Source: Streptomyces alanosinicus (GTDB lineage: Bacteria; Actinomycetota; Actinomycetes; Streptomycetales; Streptomycetaceae). From it: 32,052 nucleotides of DNA. Made by a program: the position numbers and the translations under genes. The notes beneath the pieces were generated by a model. That model searched no databases. It saw only the letters and a program-made list of their open reading frames with translations, and was not told where the DNA came from. Shown in pieces: positions 22,972-30,640 of this stretch (position 1 is its first letter; each line of letters begins with the position of its first letter). The DNA is taken from contig NZ_BMVG01000062.1 of the NCBI RefSeq assembly GCF_014650595.1, positions 1-32,052 on the forward strand. Direction: 5' to 3'.

Positions 22972-23992
22972 GCACGATCTTGCCGGTGACGGTGCCCGAC
23001 TCCGCCAGGCGCAGGGCCTCGGCGGCCTGGGTGAGCGGCAGTTGGGCGGCGATGGGCGCGGTGATGTCGCCGCGGCTCAGGGCGCTGAAGACCTCGGTGA
23101 GGTCGGAGTGGAGCCGGGTGCGGAAGCGGTCGTTCTGGAATTTCCGGCCGGCCCAGATGTTGTAGAAGTGGGCGCGGCGGCCGTTGGGCAGGGTGTTCCA
23201 GAGCACGGTACGGGCGAGGATCTTCAGCACGGGCCACTGCTTGGAGCCGGTGTCGTCCCGGGTGGAGGCGCTGCCGTAGGAGACGAGCGTGCCGCCGGGG
23301 GCGAGCAGGTGCCAGGAGTCGATGACGCTGCGCCCGCCGACGTGGTCGAAGACGGCGTCCACCCCGCCGGGGGCCAGCTCGCGCACCTGGGCCGGCACGT
23401 TCGCCGTACGGTAGTCGATCGGGGTGACTCCCAGTTCGCGCAGAGCGTCGTGGCGCCGGGCGGAGGCCGTACCGATCACCTTCACACCGGCCGCGCGGGC
23501 GAGTTGGACAAGGATCAGGCCCACACCGCCGCCGGCGCCGTGCACGAGGACGGTCTGCCCGGCGCGCACACGGGCTGTGCGGTGCAGCATCTGCCAGGCG
23601 GTGATGCCGTTGACCACGACGGTCTCGGCCTGCGCCGCGCTCAGGCCGTCGGGGACCTCGACCACGTCCTGCGCGTCGACGATCACATGGCTGGCCCAGC
23701 CGCCGACCTTGACCAGCGCGGCCACCCGTCGTCCGGCCAGGCCGGGGTCGACGCCCTGACCCGTCGACAGCACACGGCCCACGAGGTCGTAGCCCGGCAC
23801 GAACGGGAACGGCGGCTGGTCGTAGTACCGCCCGCGGCGCATCTGCTGTTCGGCGAACGACACGCCGGTCGCCTCCATGGCGATCACAACCTGTCCCGGT
23901 CCGGGGTCGGGCACGGTCGCGTGTCGGATCTGCAGTCCTTCCGGGTCCACGATGCCCGGCAGAACGACCTCGACGAGGGGGCTGCTGCTCAT
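22961..23992 (-). CDS. Medium-chain (MDR) NADPH oxidoreductase, quinone-reductase-like
   Basis: The product is 343 aa with a GroES-like N-domain (PGYDLVGRV as the conserved substrate-domain strand) and a Rossmann cofactor domain. The cofactor signature is VLVHGAGGGVGLILVQLARAAGVKVIGTAS, the AxxGGVG form typical of zinc-free quinone oxidoreductases. NGITAWQMLHR and VDAVFDHVGG are also typical. It reduces quinones or enones with NADPH. The ATG at 23992 follows AAAGGTGG. It is divergent from a TetR gene, a common arrangement for TetR-controlled quinone or enal detoxification. The 3' end contains an 8-bp tandem repeat. Confidence 0.9.
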   Translation of the reverse strand: MSSSPLVEVVLPGIVDPEGLQIRHATVPDPGPGQVVIAMEATGVSFAEQQMRRGRYYDQPPFPFVPGYDLVGRVLSTGQGVDPGLAGRRVAALVKVGGWASHVIVDAQDVVEVPDGLSAAQAETVVVNGITAWQMLHRTARVRAGQTVLVHGAGGGVGLILVQLARAAGVKVIGTASARRHDALRELGVTPIDYRTANVPAQVRELAPGGVDAVFDHVGGRSVIDSWHLLAPGGTLVSYGSASTRDDTGSKQWPVLKILARTVLWNTLPNGRRAHFYNIWAGRKFQNDRFRTRLHSDLTEVFSALSRGDITAPIAAQLPLTQAAEALRLAESGTVTGKIVLTP

Positions 23993-24028
23993 GGCCACCC
24001 ACCTTTCTGACGTGGTTGTCGCGTTCGC

Positions 24029-24086
24029 TAGAAGTTCTAACACCTCTCCTTCGTGAACGTCAATCGTGTTCGTGATACCTTCTAAC
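24029..24086. promoter_or_regulatory. Candidate TetR operators between the MDR and TetR genes
   Basis: TAGAAGTTCTA (24029-24039) is a perfect palindrome around a central G. Around it the repeats are ordered TTCTAAC (24035), TTCGTGA (24050), TTCGTGA (24069), TTCTAAC (24080). This array occupies the promoter gap of the divergent pair, and is AT-rich compared with its surroundings. Confidence 0.5.
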
Positions 24087-24102
24087 CAACTTGGCCAAGA
24101 GA

Positions 24103-24138
24103 GCTTGATCGAGAGAGTGGGCTTGATCGAGAGAGTGG
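24103..24138 (+). repeat. 18-bp perfect tandem duplication just upstream of the TetR gene
   Basis: GCTTGATCGAGAGAGTGG occurs twice head to tail (24103-24120, 24121-24138), immediately before the GGAGGA ribosome site of the TetR gene. It lies in the leader or between operator and start, so its copy number could influence expression. Confidence 0.9.
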
Positions 24139-24149
24139 GAGGACGCACT

Positions 24150-24809
24150 GTGAGCAACCCTGATGCGGCAACCCCCCGGGAGCGCTATCGCGCCCAGGTG
24201 CGGGAGGAGATCAAGAAACACGCGTGGGAGCAGATCGCCGCCGCCGGGGCTTCCGCGCTGTCCCTGAACGCCATCGCCAAACAGATCGGTATGAGCGGGC
24301 CCGCCCTGTACCGGTACTTCGCCAGCCGCGACGAACTGATCACCGAACTCATCACAGACGCCTACCGCAGCCTGGCCGACACCTTCCGCGCCCGTGCCGC
24401 CGCCGGCGCCGACCTCGGCGACCTGGCCCACACCCTGCGCGCATGGGCTCTCGACGACCCCCAGCGCTACTTCCTCCTCTACGGCACCCCCGTGCCCGGC
24501 TACCGAGCCCCCGAGGACACCACCCGGACCGCCGCACAGATCATGGCCGTCCTCCTCGACGCCTGCCCGGACGAAGAGCCGCCTGGCACACCGCCGTCAC
24601 CGCCCTCACCACTCCAGTCACACCTCGGCCGCCACCGCGCCTGGGCCGAACAGCACCCGGCCCCGCCGGCGGCACTGCACCGCGCCCTCACCTTCTGGAC
24701 CCGCCTGCACGGCGTGCTCTCCCTCGAACTCGCCGGCCACTTCACCGGCATGGGATTCGATCCGGCCCGGCTCTACACCGCCGAAGCGCAGACCATCACT
24801 GGCCAGTGA
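24150..24809 (+). CDS. TetR-family regulator with WHG-type C-terminal domain
   Basis: The product is a 219-aa repressor. The HTH is at about 13-60, with KHAWEQIAAAGASALSLNAI, then KQIGMSGPALYRYFASRDEL. The C-terminal domain carries the WHG-family pattern (TLRAWALDDPQRYFLLYGTPVPGY, later FWTRLHGVLSLELAGHF). The GTG at 24150 follows GGGAGGA with 6 bases between; an earlier in-frame GTG at 24066 would place the operator and tandem repeat inside the gene. It is divergent from the MDR oxidoreductase and very probably represses it and itself until an electrophile or quinone-like ligand binds. Confidence 0.92.
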   Translation: MSNPDAATPRERYRAQVREEIKKHAWEQIAAAGASALSLNAIAKQIGMSGPALYRYFASRDELITELITDAYRSLADTFRARAAAGADLGDLAHTLRAWALDDPQRYFLLYGTPVPGYRAPEDTTRTAAQIMAVLLDACPDEEPPGTPPSPPSPLQSHLGRHRAWAEQHPAPPAALHRALTFWTRLHGVLSLELAGHFTGMGFDPARLYTAEAQTITGQ

Positions 24810-24872
24810 CCACGGCGCCAGAGGCAACAGCGCCCTACGACGGCCTCGTGGGGTGACGGGTCACGTGTCAGA

Positions 24873-24895
24873 TACCGGGTACTCGGTACCCGGTA
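24873..24895. terminator. Perfect 10-bp hairpin after the TetR gene
   Basis: TACCGGGTAC-TCG-GTACCCGGTA is a perfect inverted repeat with a 3-base loop, 63 bp after the TetR stop and 39 bp before the next start. It could terminate the TetR transcript or shape the leader of the small membrane protein gene. Confidence 0.6.
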
Positions 24896-24934
24896 CCCGA
24901 GGGGAAGGACGACTCCTTGAGGAGATGAGATCGG

Positions 24935-25228
24935 ATGCTGATTCTCGGACTGCTCCTTCTCGCTGCGACGGCCGCCTTCACGGCTCTGGCGATCGGTGAC
25001 AACCTCTCCGGCGGTCCGGCCCACACCGTGTCGGTGCTCGGCCACAACATCGCCACCCTCAGCCCGCTCGCCCTCTTCTGCTCGGGCCTCGCGCTGGCAC
25101 TCATCTTCTGCATGGGCATGGCCATGGCGATCAGCGGGGCGGCTCACCACCGTAGGGGCTCAGGTCTGCACAGGAGGCACGGCAGGACCAGGGCCGGCCC
25201 GGTGATCGGCCCCGAACACCGGGTTTGA
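24935..25228 (+). CDS. Small membrane protein, 97 aa
   Basis: Two hydrophobic helices (about 1-20, starting MLILGLLLLAATAAFTAL, and about 44-67, LALFCSGLALALIFCMGMAM) flank a short loop. A basic, unstructured tail follows from about 71. ATG at 24935 is preceded by GAGGAGATG. Small two-helix proteins of this type are frequent in Streptomyces, and no function can be read from the sequence. It lies between the TetR gene and the decayed sigma/reductase locus and shares no obvious operon. Confidence 0.75.
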   Translation: MLILGLLLLAATAAFTALAIGDNLSGGPAHTVSVLGHNIATLSPLALFCSGLALALIFCMGMAMAISGAAHHRRGSGLHRRHGRTRAGPVIGPEHRV

Positions 25229-25296
25229 CCTCTCCGGCACGGACCACGGCAAGGCGCCGGCCGTGGCTGAGCCGCCGAGCGAACCGAAGCGGTTCG

Positions 25297-25645
25297 TCAA
25301 CGTGCTGTCCTGCGGTACCGCGCGAGGACGGCGGCGCCGGCCCGCTCGACGGACAGGCACTCCAGACTGGTGCGCGGGCCGTCGTCGGGGAAGAGCCGCT
25401 GCCCGGCGCCGAGGATCAAGGGGAAGGTCAACAGCCGGTATTCATCAATCAGTTGCTCGGCCATCAGCGCGTGTACGACGCTCAGACTGCCGGTGATGAT
25501 CACGTCGCGCTTCCCGTTCTTGACGGCGTCCATGAGGCCGCCGTCGACGACCTGCGAGTTCGCCCATGCCGAGGTGTCGGTCACCGTGCGGGTGACGACC
25601 AGCTTCGGCACGGCGTTCAGCCGCGCGGCGAACGGCGGTGAACTC
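25297..25645 (-). pseudogene. 3' part of a dihydrofolate reductase-family (RibD C-terminal-like) gene
   Basis: The last 115 or so codons match the C-terminal half of actinomycete dihydrofolate reductase-like proteins: RLNAVPKLVVTRTVTD (start of the surviving part), WANSQVV, then RDVIITGSLSVVHALMAEQL and LTFPLILGAGQRLFPDDG. The N-terminal 80 or so residues, with the start codon and half of the cofactor site, are missing. Upstream, the sequence joins without a gap to the remains of an ECF sigma factor. The reading frame is intact to its TGA, so this may be recent decay. No reductase can be made without the N-terminal half. Confidence 0.75.
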
Positions 25646-26058
25646 CAGGGCCTCGCGCAGCACCAGTACGGCTCGCTGCCGCGGCGGCAGCGCCTGCATC
25701 GCCGCCACCAGCGCGAGCCGCATGTCGGTCCGCGCCTCCGCATCGAACCGTGCGTCGGGGAACGGCTGCAGCCAGGGGATGTCGAGACCGGAGTGAGCGG
25801 CGCCCCAGGGTCCTCGCTCGGCGCGCCCAGCCCGGACGGCAACGGGCGTCGCGCCCGCCCCTCCAGAGCCGTCAGGCATGCGTTGGTCGCGATCCGGTAC
25901 AGCCACGTCCGCACGGACGCGCGTGTGCGGTCGTACCGGTCACGGGCCTTCCAGGCACACAGCATCGTCTCCTGCACCAGATCCTCGGCCTCGTCGAACG
26001 AGCCCGGCATCCGATAGCAGTACGCCACCAACTCACCCCGGTACGGCTCGAAGTCCAC
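25640..26058 (-). pseudogene. 5' part of an ECF-type (SigJ-like) sigma-70 factor gene, frameshifted
   Basis: Codons from 26058 encode a clear sigma region 2 (YRGELVAYCYRMPGSFDEAE, then DLVQETMLCAWKARDRYD, then ASVRTWLYRIATNACLTALE), followed by the linker PSGLGAPSEDPGAP. Around 25785-25795 the frame shifts by one base. The continuing sigma text (LDIPWLQPFPDARFDAEART, then LPPRQRAVLVLREALEFTA, the start of region 4) is in another frame. It then stops at about 25640, where reductase sequence begins. The rest of region 4 and the usual SnoaL-like tail are gone. A deletion that removed the 3' half of this gene and the 5' half of the reductase gene explains the junction. Confidence 0.8.
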
Positions 26059-26124
26059 GCGCCCATGATGGCCCAGCCGGACCGCTCACCGTCAGCGCGG
26101 TACGGCCGCCGGCCCGGTTCCTCA

Positions 26125-27186
26125 TCAGTGCGGGGCGGAGAGCCACTGGCTGAGCCAGGCGAAGGCCGGCGGGTACTCCGCGGACCAGGTGTTGTAGTTG
26201 TGGCCGCCGTTCGGCAGGAGCAATGTGCGGACCGTGACCGGCGAGGACGCGGCGGCCGCCTGGAACTGCGTGATGTAGGAAGGCGGGCTGAGACGGTCCT
26301 CGCGTGAGGTGGTGAGGAACAGGCTGACGTGGGACTTCGTGTGCCGCACCAGGTAGGTCGGGCTGTTGAGCCGGCGCACGGTCGGGTCCGGGAGGACGGA
26401 CTTGTCGCCGGTCAGCGGGTCGGGGTCGAGAGCGGCGCCCGCGCCGAAGACCTTCGGGTACTGCAGGGGCAGTTTCGCGGCGCAGAAGCCGCCGGTCGAG
26501 AAGCCCATCAGACCCCAGCCGCTGGCACCCCTCAGGGTGCGGAACTTGTGGCTGATCAGGTCCGGGACGTCCGCCGCCATCCAGGTCGCGACCTTACGGT
26601 TGGGCAGGTCGGTGCAGTCGGTGTCCACACTGCCCGGGTTGACCACGGGCATCACCAGGATGAAGGGGTGCGCCTTGTTCTGCTTCAGCAGGTCCGAGAA
26701 GGCGCCCGGCATGCCGCCGTGCTCCAGCCAGGACTCCGGGGAGCCGGGCACGCCGTGCAGCAGCATGATGACCGGGAACCGCTTCTTCTTGTAGGCCGGC
26801 TCGGAGTACTGCGGCGGCGTCCACACCAGCACCTGCCCGGACAGGGTGGACTTGCGGCCGTGGAAATACGTGTCCAGGACACCGCCCTTGGTGCTGTGGT
26901 TGAACTTCGCGCGCTGTACCGGCGGCCCCGGCATCGCGATCGCGTTGCTGTTGTCCGTGGTGCCCATGAGGTCGTCCCAGGACGCGTACAGCCCGTAGCT
27001 GTTGTTGATCCACGTGGCCACGACGCTGATCGCGGTGAGCTGGCACAGGCCGATCATCACGGCCTGCGCCAGCCAGCGCGCCGGCCTGGGCCCGCGGATC
27101 CTGGCCCACAGGGCGATCGTGCCGATCATCGCCACGACCGTCGCGGCGATGAGGACGACGAAGAACGGTGTTCCGGTGAGGGACAC
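26125..27186 (-). CDS. Membrane-anchored alpha/beta-hydrolase esterase (Esterase D/antigen 85-like fold)
   Basis: The product is 353 aa. Two N-terminal helices (about 8-26 and 38-59) anchor it, placing the catalytic domain (about 90-353) outside the cell. The hydrolase core shows VLVWTPPQYSEP, VIMLLHGVPGSPESW (oxyanion strand), nucleophile Ser230 in GLMGFSTGGFCAA, and His329 in LPNGGHNYNTW. The fold is that of esterase D, S-formylglutathione hydrolase and mycolyltransferases. In a non-mycolate organism it is probably an extracellular esterase or acyltransferase. The GTG at 27186 follows AGGTGG; the frame upstream to 27261 lacks a ribosome site. It is monocistronic. Confidence 0.88.
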   Translation of the reverse strand: MSLTGTPFFVVLIAATVVAMIGTIALWARIRGPRPARWLAQAVMIGLCQLTAISVVATWINNSYGLYASWDDLMGTTDNSNAIAMPGPPVQRAKFNHSTKGGVLDTYFHGRKSTLSGQVLVWTPPQYSEPAYKKKRFPVIMLLHGVPGSPESWLEHGGMPGAFSDLLKQNKAHPFILVMPVVNPGSVDTDCTDLPNRKVATWMAADVPDLISHKFRTLRGASGWGLMGFSTGGFCAAKLPLQYPKVFGAGAALDPDPLTGDKSVLPDPTVRRLNSPTYLVRHTKSHVSLFLTTSREDRLSPPSYITQFQAAAASSPVTVRTLLLPNGGHNYNTWSAEYPPAFAWLSQWLSAPH

Positions 27187-27619
27187 GCGACCACCTTTCT
27201 GGACCACTGGACGAGGACGAAGCGGGCGACACCGGCCGTAGCGTCCGCAATGCCCACGCATGCAGGCTACTTGGATAGAGGGGACCCGAGGATCACCGGT
27301 TCCGTCCGGCGGGACAGGACAGGGTAAGTGTTCGTGGGGTGACCTCTGAAATGCCTGCTCAGCGGGTCGTTCTCGCGAAGCGACGTGCTCCGCGATGATC
27401 AGTGGTCCGTCTACCGCGCCTCCAGCGCGGCCACACCGGCCAGTGGAACTGGCCTGCTTCAGAACTTCATGAGAGACAACCCTTCTCTACCGGTTTGTTC
27501 ATATATGTCGGCCAGCGTGATACCCCCGTGATCCCGCTGCCGTCGCGAACTCGTCCAGGATGCCGAATTGCCGCGGTCAGGTCGTCAGCGATCAGTGCAC
27601 AGCTGTCTTGGCGGTGCGT
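27187..27619. other. 433-bp intergenic region between AraC and esterase genes (both minus)
   Basis: I see no gene here. It holds the esterase promoter near its left end. GGCCAGT-GGA-ACTGGCC is a perfect 7-bp-stem hairpin at 27438-27454 that could end the AraC transcript. An AT-rich patch around 27490-27515 (TTGTTCATATATG) stands out from the GC-rich background and could hold a promoter for an unseen small RNA. Confidence 0.5.
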
Positions 27620-28606
27620 TCACTCGCGCGGCTGGAGAGCCTGGTGCCGATGGTCGCTGGGCGTGGTGCCGTAGGCCGCGCGGTAGGCGCGGCTGAATTC
27701 GGCCGCGCGGGGGTATCCCCAGCGGGCGGCGATCGCATGGATGGGGATGGTGCGCAGCGCCGGGTCGGTGAGGTCGCGGCGGGCCGCTTCCAGGCGCAGG
27801 CGGCGTATCCACGCGGCGACTGTGGCGTCCTCGTCCTGGAACAGCCGGTGCAGGTAGCTGGTGGAGATGTGGTGCTCGGCGGCGATGGCGCTCGGGGTCA
27901 GGTGCGGATCGTGCAGGTGCTCCCGGATGAACGCCTGGATGTGCAAGGCGAGGGCCCGCTGGCGGGTCTCCGGGGGCAGGCAGTCGTCGGCTTCGAGTAG
28001 ATGGGCGAAGAGGGCGGCGACCAGAGGGATCACGACGGCGGCCAGACGCGGCCGGTCGCAGGGCTGGTACGCGGCTGGGTCCGCGATCAGCTGGGTGAGG
28101 AACTGTGCCAGCAGGGCACCCATGCCTTCCCGGGCCGACACGGGCGCCCCGACGATCCGGCCGGCCACGTCGCGCGGCAGCGGCAGCAGGGCTTTGGGAA
28201 CCTCCAACGCCACCGACTGGACCGGGTCCCCGGTGCTGTAGACGTCGTTCAGCAGCGAGGACGAGTTGATGAACAGGTCATACGGCTTGTACTCGGTCTC
28301 CCGGTGCCGCCAAACGCTGACCCCGCTCCCGCGAACGACGAGGGACAGGTGATACGTCTCAGGGTCGGACTGCCGGATCAGCTTCGGCGTGCGCCTGAAC
28401 ACCAGCGGCTGGAACGTGTGAGTCCACACGGTGATGGCACCGAGGTCCAGCACACGCTGGGAGGCCCGGAAGTCATCGGCGTGGTCGCTGCGCAGTTCCA
28501 TGGGCGCGTGGGTACGGCCCAAGAGCTCGGACCAGTAGTCGAACCGGTCCGCCGCGCAGACGTCTTCGCTCCGGAACACCATCTCGTCCAACAACTGTCT
28601 CTTCAC
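27620..28606 (-). CDS. AraC-family transcriptional regulator (AraC_binding_2 type)
   Basis: The product is 328 aa. The N-terminal half (about 15-190) has the pattern of the AraC-binding-like cupin domain in many actinomycete regulators (RFDYWSELLGRTHAPMELRS, then ETYHLSLVVRGSGVSVWRHR). The C-terminal HTH_18 pair spans about 225-322, with LTPSAIAAEHHISTSYLHRL in the first helix-turn-helix and the family signature GYPRAAEFSRAYRAAYGTTP at the end. It is divergent from the permease/monooxygenase pair (236-bp gap). AraC proteins of this class usually activate such a neighbour when the substrate is present. The ATG is at 28606. Confidence 0.93.
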   Translation of the reverse strand: MKRQLLDEMVFRSEDVCAADRFDYWSELLGRTHAPMELRSDHADDFRASQRVLDLGAITVWTHTFQPLVFRRTPKLIRQSDPETYHLSLVVRGSGVSVWRHRETEYKPYDLFINSSSLLNDVYSTGDPVQSVALEVPKALLPLPRDVAGRIVGAPVSAREGMGALLAQFLTQLIADPAAYQPCDRPRLAAVVIPLVAALFAHLLEADDCLPPETRQRALALHIQAFIREHLHDPHLTPSAIAAEHHISTSYLHRLFQDEDATVAAWIRRLRLEAARRDLTDPALRTIPIHAIAARWGYPRAAEFSRAYRAAYGTTPSDHRHQALQPRE

Positions 28607-28803
28607 CGTTTCTGAAACCGCAGGTCACACACTCTCCGGAAAGAGGACGGGGCAACTGAACGCCGCGGTTCCCACTCACGCCGGGCGGGCTGTCCGAGGA
28701 TGGCAGGTGAGTTGCAGGAAACTTCGCGTTCACGACGGTGGGAATCCACGGAAACAACCGCTTCCTAACGTGGCCGACCGTGAGATCAGAGTCGTATACA
28801 CGG

Positions 28804-28824
28804 CCGTCACGGGAAGTGTGACGG
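28804..28824. promoter_or_regulatory. Inverted repeat just upstream of the permease gene
   Basis: CCGTCAC (28804-28810) and GTGACGG (28818-28824) form a perfect 7-bp dyad with a 7-base spacer, ending a few bases before the GGGAGG ribosome site of the permease. It could be an operator or a leader hairpin that affects ribosome access. Confidence 0.4.
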
Positions 28825-28842
28825 ACCGTCGGGAGGCGCGAA

Positions 28843-30501
28843 ATGAGCACCACCGAGTCCCGGCCGCCGGCGGCAGGAACGGCGAAGACCGCCGCTGACC
28901 AGGCGGTCACGGAGACGCTGGAGGACTACACCCTCCGCTTCGCTCCGCGCAGTTACCGCCGTTGGCCCCCCTTGGTCGTGGCGACCACCGCCCTCGGTGG
29001 CATCGCTTACATGGCCGACTTCTCCATCGGCGCCGGTATCGGTCTGACCCATGGCACCGGCAACGCGCTCGTGGCCATCGCGGTGGCCGCCCTGGTCATC
29101 TTCGTCACCGGCTTCCCCCTCGCCTACTACGGCGCCCGCTACAACATCGACCTCGACCTGATCACCCGAGGCTCCGGCTTCGGCTACTACGGCTCGGTGC
29201 TCACCAGCGTCATCTTCGCCAGTTTCACCTTCATCTTCTTCGCCCTCGAAGGCTCGATCATGGCCCAGGGCCTGAGGCTCGGTCTCGGGCTGCCGCTGTG
29301 GCTCGGATACCTCGTCTCCACACTCATGGTCATCCCCCTGGTGATCTACGGCATGAAGGCGCTCAGCAAGCTTCAGGTGTGGACCACCCCGATCTGGCTG
29401 CTGCTGATGGTCGGCCCGCTGGTCTACCTGATCGCCACCGACCCCGGCACGCTCGACCGCTTCCTCTCCTATGCCGGCACGGACGGCGACGGCGGCGTCA
29501 ACACCGCGTCGGTCCTGCTCGGCGCCGGTGTGTGTCTGTCCCTCATCGCGCAGATCGGGGAACAGATCGACTACCTGCGCTTCATGCCTCCCAAGACCGA
29601 GGCCAACAAGCGCAGTTGGTGGACCGCCGTGGTCATGGCCGGTCCCGGCTGGGTGGTGCTCGGCGCGCTGAAGCAGGCCATCGGTGTCTTTCTCGCCGTC
29701 TACATCTTCGCCAAGGTCGGTCCCGCCGCCGCAACCGAACCGATCCAGCAGTTCCGCGGTGCCTTCGACGCGATGATGCCCACCTGGATGGTCATCCCGC
29801 TGGCCGTGGCGCTGGTGGTCATCAGCCAGATCAAGATCAACGTGACGAACGCGTACTCCGGTTCACTGGCGTGGACGAACTCCTTCACCCGTGTCACCAG
29901 GCACTACCCCGGCCGCATGGTGTTCGTCCTGGTCAACCTGGGCTTCGCCCTCGCCCTGATGGAGGCCGACATGTTCAGCTTCCTCAACAGCATCCTGGGT
30001 TTCTACTCGAACTGCGCGATCGCCTGGGTGGTCACCGTCGCGACCGACATCGGCGTCAACAAGTACGTGCTGAAGCTGTCCCCGCTGCAACCGGAGTTCC
30101 GCAGGGGCATGCTCCATGCCGTCAACCCGGTCGGAGTGGTGGCTTTCACAGCCGCCTCCGGCCTGTCGATCGCCCTGTACTTCCATCTGCTGGGCGACAC
30201 CCTCCAGCCGTACTCGCCCGTCGCCGCGGCCCTCATCGCCTTCGTCGTCACCCCGCTCATGGCGATCGTCACCAAGGGCAGGTACTACCTGCGCCGCGCC
30301 GATGACGGCATCGACGAGCCCCTGCTGGACCCCGACGGCAATCCGAGCCCGGTCACCCTCGACTGCCACGTCTGCCACCAGCCGTACGAACGGCCTGACC
30401 TGGCCGCCTGCGCCACCCATGACGCGATGGTCTGTTCCCTGTGCCTGAGCACGGACAAGATCGGCGACCACGTGCTGCCGGCCACGGCCCAGGTGTACTG
30501 A
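28843..30501 (+). CDS. NCS1-family (purine/cytosine permease-like) transporter with C-terminal zinc-binding motif
   Basis: The product is 552 aa, with about 12 membrane helices between residues 45 and 485. Features of nucleobase:cation symporter-1 proteins are seen: GGIAYMADFSIGAGIGLTHG in helix 1, LITRGSGFGYYG, a polar SQIKINVTNAYSGSLAW segment and GFYSNCAIAWV. The likely substrate is a purine, pyrimidine, hydantoin or allantoin-like heterocycle. The last 46 residues are not transporter-like: Cys508-x2-Cys511, Cys523, His526, Cys531-x2-Cys534 make a probable zinc-binding cytoplasmic module. ATG at 28843 follows GGGAGG. It is 139 bp ahead of a flavin-dependent monooxygenase with which it probably shares a transcript under the divergent AraC regulator. 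Confidence 0.88.
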   Translation: MSTTESRPPAAGTAKTAADQAVTETLEDYTLRFAPRSYRRWPPLVVATTALGGIAYMADFSIGAGIGLTHGTGNALVAIAVAALVIFVTGFPLAYYGARYNIDLDLITRGSGFGYYGSVLTSVIFASFTFIFFALEGSIMAQGLRLGLGLPLWLGYLVSTLMVIPLVIYGMKALSKLQVWTTPIWLLLMVGPLVYLIATDPGTLDRFLSYAGTDGDGGVNTASVLLGAGVCLSLIAQIGEQIDYLRFMPPKTEANKRSWWTAVVMAGPGWVVLGALKQAIGVFLAVYIFAKVGPAAATEPIQQFRGAFDAMMPTWMVIPLAVALVVISQIKINVTNAYSGSLAWTNSFTRVTRHYPGRMVFVLVNLGFALALMEADMFSFLNSILGFYSNCAIAWVVTVATDIGVNKYVLKLSPLQPEFRRGMLHAVNPVGVVAFTAASGLSIALYFHLLGDTLQPYSPVAAALIAFVVTPLMAIVTKGRYYLRRADDGIDEPLLDPDGNPSPVTLDCHVCHQPYERPDLAACATHDAMVCSLCLSTDKIGDHVLPATAQVY

Positions 30502-30640
30502 CCCGCAGTGGCCCGATCGGGGGAATCCGCTCCACGGTCCCGGACACAGGACTGCGATACGGCCCCGGCGTGGAACCCCTCTGATGGCGCCACCGGAGAC
30601 GAGGTGCGCCGTTGCGCCTGTCGAGCCGCCGGAGGATCCC

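Noticed and set aside
22853..24010. Plus-strand open frame opposite the MDR oxidoreductase
   Set aside because: The minus strand encodes the complete Rossmann and GroES-like domains; the plus frame is compositional.
25297..26058. Single 253-aa sigma factor-reductase fusion protein
   Set aside because: The middle 60 or so residues are an out-of-frame reading of sigma sequence, so the apparent fusion is a product of a frameshift and a deletion.
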